Made by a program: the position numbers and the translations under genes. Below, one piece after another: positions 23,311-25,246 of a stretch of 25,246 nucleotides of DNA (positions are counted from its first letter, which is position 1; each line of letters starts with the position of its first letter). Location: NCBI GenBank assembly GCA_964458015.1, contig CAYWGR010000075.1, positions 1-25,246 on the forward strand, written 5' to 3'. The DNA is from CAYWGR01 sp964458015. Lineage in GTDB: Bacteria; Planctomycetota; Planctomycetia; Pirellulales; Thermoguttaceae. Below the pieces are notes generated by a model that was not told the DNA's origin, made no database searches, and saw nothing but the letters and a program-made list of their open reading frames with translations.

Positions 23311-24255
23311 CTATTTTCTCTTCTTCCCCGTCTCCTCATAAGCCTTTACGATCTTTTGCACCAAGGGATGACGCACGATGTCGGATGCCGTAAGCGCCAC
23401 GGCGGCAATGCCGTCGATTCCTCCAAGTCGCGTCAACGCATCCACCAGCCCGCTGTGGATCTTCGGCGGAAGATCGATTTGCGTCACGTCGCCCGACACC
23501 ACGATTTTCGAGCCTGTGCCCATCCGGGTTAAAAACATCTTCATCTGGGCGATCGTGGTATTCTGCGCCTCATCGAGAATGATAAACGCCTCGTTCAGCG
23601 TGCGGCCGCGCATGTAGGCCAGCGGTATCACCTCGATCAAATCTTCCTCCGTATAGCGGCGGATCAAATCGTGATCCATCATCTCGTGCAGGGCATCCAT
23701 CAACGGTCGCAGGTAGGGATTGATCTTGGCCTGCAAGTCGCCGGGCAAAAAACCCAGGCTCTCGCCCGCTTCGACCGCCGGCCGAACCAACACGATCTTC
23801 CGGATGGATTCCTTCTTCAATGCCGCGACCGCCATCGCAACGGCCAGATAGGTTTTCCCCGTCCCGGCCGGTCCGCAACACAATACAATATCATGTTGAT
23901 CGATGGCTTCGATGTAACGCGATTGCCCCGCCGTTCGAGGGCGGATCTGGCGTCCCGCGCGGAATACGTCAACCAGCGGATGCTTTGCGTCGCCTATCCC
24001 CTCTTGAATTCCATTCAAAATCCGCTCCACATCGTCGACCGTCAACGTGCCGAATCGCTCGGCACAAGCTTGCAACTGCTCGAACACCGCCGTAGCCGAA
24101 GCCACGGCCGCCTCGGGCCCCATGATATGAATCCGATCATCGCGAGCGGTCACGCTCACGCCCAATGCGTTGCGGATGCGTCGAAGGTGCTGATCACAGG
24201 CGCCAAAAAGCGTCAGCAAGGCCTTGGAGCTAACGACCGACAGAGTTGATTCCAT
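23311..24255 (-). CDS. phoH: PhoH-family ATPase
   Basis: Cytoplasmic P-loop ATPase of the PhoH/YbeZ family, linked to RNA metabolism and commonly found beside ybeY. The 314 residues comprise an N-terminal KH-like part (about 10-65) and the ATPase domain with Walker A GPAGTGKT (128-135), the family motif VLVRPAVEAGESLGFLPGD (155-173), Walker B FIILDEAQN (224-232) and the sensor region GSKIVVSGDVTQIDLP. Length is usual. The ATG at 24255 is chosen because MESTLSVVSS precedes the KH-like part directly; no strong ribosome site is visible. It is the first gene of the phoH-pgpH-ybeY-recO group. Confidence 0.94.
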   Translation of the reverse strand: MESTLSVVSSKALLTLFGACDQHLRRIRNALGVSVTARDDRIHIMGPEAAVASATAVFEQLQACAERFGTLTVDDVERILNGIQEGIGDAKHPLVDVFRAGRQIRPRTAGQSRYIEAIDQHDIVLCCGPAGTGKTYLAVAMAVAALKKESIRKIVLVRPAVEAGESLGFLPGDLQAKINPYLRPLMDALHEMMDHDLIRRYTEEDLIEVIPLAYMRGRTLNEAFIILDEAQNTTIAQMKMFLTRMGTGSKIVVSGDVTQIDLPPKIHSGLVDALTRLGGIDGIAAVALTASDIVRHPLVQKIVKAYEETGKKRK

Positions 24256-24342
24256 TATACAAATCTACGACGGATCCCGAGATCATGCCCGCGATAATTG
24301 CACCGTCACCCATCTGAGGACTGAAGCAACAATGCTAATATA

Positions 24343-24687
24343 CTAGAAGTCGTCCAGGTTGGCGATGTAGGTGTGGCAATGCGGACAAATGTGGGTGCCC
24401 GAAGAGATCTCCTGGTTACATTTATTACAACTTTTCTTGGGCGTACCCCGCTGATGGATTCCTGATAGGTTGGGGGATTGCGCGGCTTCCACAGAAATAT
24501 CAGCCGATGGGGGGGGCGGGGACCATTGCCCAAGATAATCGAGAATCGCCTCTTCTGATACCTTCCCTTTGTTAATGTGGGGAACTTGAATACGAACTTT
24601 GCATGTCGGGCAGAGCCCCGAGGCCCCTGCCAGCGAGTCCTTGACGTTCAATACATGCCCGTTCGGGCACACGCATCGAATCGACAT
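24343..24687 (-). CDS. Double zinc-ribbon protein, unknown
   Basis: A 114-residue protein with two predicted zinc sites. The N-terminal one uses Cys5 and Cys7 with CPTC (MSIRCVCPNGHVLNVKDSLAG, then SGLCPTCKVRI), a form I associate with planctomycete proteins; the C-terminal one is CNKC with CPHCH (KSCNKCNQEISSGTHICPHC). Between them is a Pro/Ser-rich linker (QWSPPPPSADIS). The product looks cytoplasmic, as there is no signal or membrane segment. Function unknown; zinc ribbons of this type bind nucleic acid or protein. The ATG at 24687 has no clear ribosome site. It lies 87 bases upstream of phoH, on the same strand. Confidence 0.75.
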   Translation of the reverse strand: MSIRCVCPNGHVLNVKDSLAGASGLCPTCKVRIQVPHINKGKVSEEAILDYLGQWSPPPPSADISVEAAQSPNLSGIHQRGTPKKSCNKCNQEISSGTHICPHCHTYIANLDDF

Positions 24688-24878
24688 CGCATAGCCCGGG
24701 ATAAATTTTGGCGAAACGCGGAAAAGCGCCGCCCATGATCCTATCAGATTCTACATCATGCGTAAAGCTCTTGTCATCCCGGGCGTCCTCCCCGACAACT
24801 GAAATGCGAGATGGTAAGCTTTTGCCATCCCACGGTTGAAGTGCATCGCGATGATGTGTTCGTTAAGATCGTGTAGCG

Positions 24879-24894
24879 GGCGGGCTTGCCCGCC
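24879..24894. repeat. GC-rich hairpin
   Basis: Arms GGCGGGC and GCCCGCC around TT. It stands in the 559-base gap upstream of the zinc-ribbon gene, just before the composite repeats. There is no T-run on either side, so it is not an evident terminator; it resembles a dispersed palindrome. Confidence 0.55.
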
Positions 24895-24907
24895 GTGTTT
24901 CTCATGC

Positions 24908-25246
24908 GTTTACAGCCGACAAAACATCGGTCCTGAGTTTAGCAACCGACAAAACGTCGATCCTGAGTTTAGCTTAGCCGGGAGCTAACAGCTCCCGAAA
25001 TGTGCATCAATAAGACGAATAGCCGGGAGCTAACAGCTCCCGGAATGTGCGCGAATTGCACAACAGTTTAGCGGTCGTCGCAACGTCGGTCCCGAGTTTA
25101 ACAGCCGTCGCAACGTCGGTCCTGAGTTTAGCGGTCATCGCAACATCGGTCCTGAGTTTAGCTTAGCCGGGAACTAACAGCTCCCTAAATATGCATCAAT
25201 AAGACGAATAGCCGGGAGCTAACAGCTCCCGGAATGTGCGCGAATT
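24908..25246. repeat. Composite palindromic repeat, locus C
   Basis: Runs to the window edge. One 29-base and one 30-base unit (24908-24936 and 24937-24966) lead through GTTTAGCTTAG into a dyad at 24978-24998. Further dyads lie at 25023-25043, 25167-25187 (decayed) and 25212-25232. The dyad at 25023 is followed by the 22-base linker (25044-25065) and three 30-base units (25066, 25096 and 25126 to 25155). Dyad positions show a 189-base direct duplication (24978 to 25167, 25023 to 25212). No coding region is credible here. Confidence 0.9.

Noticed and set aside
24688..25246. Mobile element such as an insertion sequence at the right end
   Set aside because: No transposase frame and no paired terminal repeats; the region is made of short palindromic and 30-base units.

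Overview
The window carries 22 recognisable protein genes, all read from the minus strand, plus several kinds of intergenic repeat. The gene set suggests a diderm bacterium of the Planctomycetota or a close PVC relative. It has lipoproteins of the LptE and BamD type, a zinc-ribbon protein with an N-terminus of a type I associate with planctomycetes, a secreted GH78 rhamnosidase and long repeat-filled spacers. This lineage call is an inference from gene content; no marker RNA gene is present.

Left part (1-7020): a nitrogen-fixation locus. In transcription order (right to left) it runs nifA, then nifH-nifI1-nifI2-nifD-nifK, and the operon reaches the window edge, so nifE/nifN/nifB and the rest, if linked, lie outside. 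The nifH-I1-I2-D-K order, the short NifK N-terminus and the NifD insertion are those of the anaerobe/methanogen-type (group II/III) Mo-nitrogenases. A NifA-type sigma-54 activator sits directly upstream, and GG-N10-GC promoter elements can be seen in front of nifH and of nifA. The locus therefore appears to combine NifA/sigma-54 transcription control with NifI1/NifI2 post-translational switch-off.

Middle part (7139-13491): four tightly packed genes for exported or membrane-anchored proteins of unknown role (a small membrane protein, a HEAT/MORN-repeat protein, an Asp-box lipoprotein and a tiny secreted protein), then a 934-residue secreted alpha-L-rhamnosidase and a single-pass membrane protein.

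Right part (13548-24687): housekeeping and envelope genes: fliM-like, proA, folP, lptE-like, a BamD-like TPR lipoprotein, and the phoH-pgpH-ybeY-recO group, with a zinc-ribbon protein upstream of phoH. This group joins RNA metabolism (PhoH, YbeY), cyclic-dinucleotide turnover (7TM-HD protein) and DNA repair (RecO), an arrangement known from many bacteria.

The most unusual material is non-coding. One family is a composite element: a 21-base perfect dyad, a fixed 22-base linker and a variable number of exact 30-base units whose own dyad shows a compensatory change. It occurs at 15.9, 17.1 and 24.9-25.2 kb. A second class is degenerate arrays with a 7-base period, of at least three unrelated sequence types, lying at gene 3' ends; at proA, the BamD-like gene and recO the array itself supplies the TAG stop codon. 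They resemble the heptanucleotide STRR repeats of heterocystous cyanobacteria.
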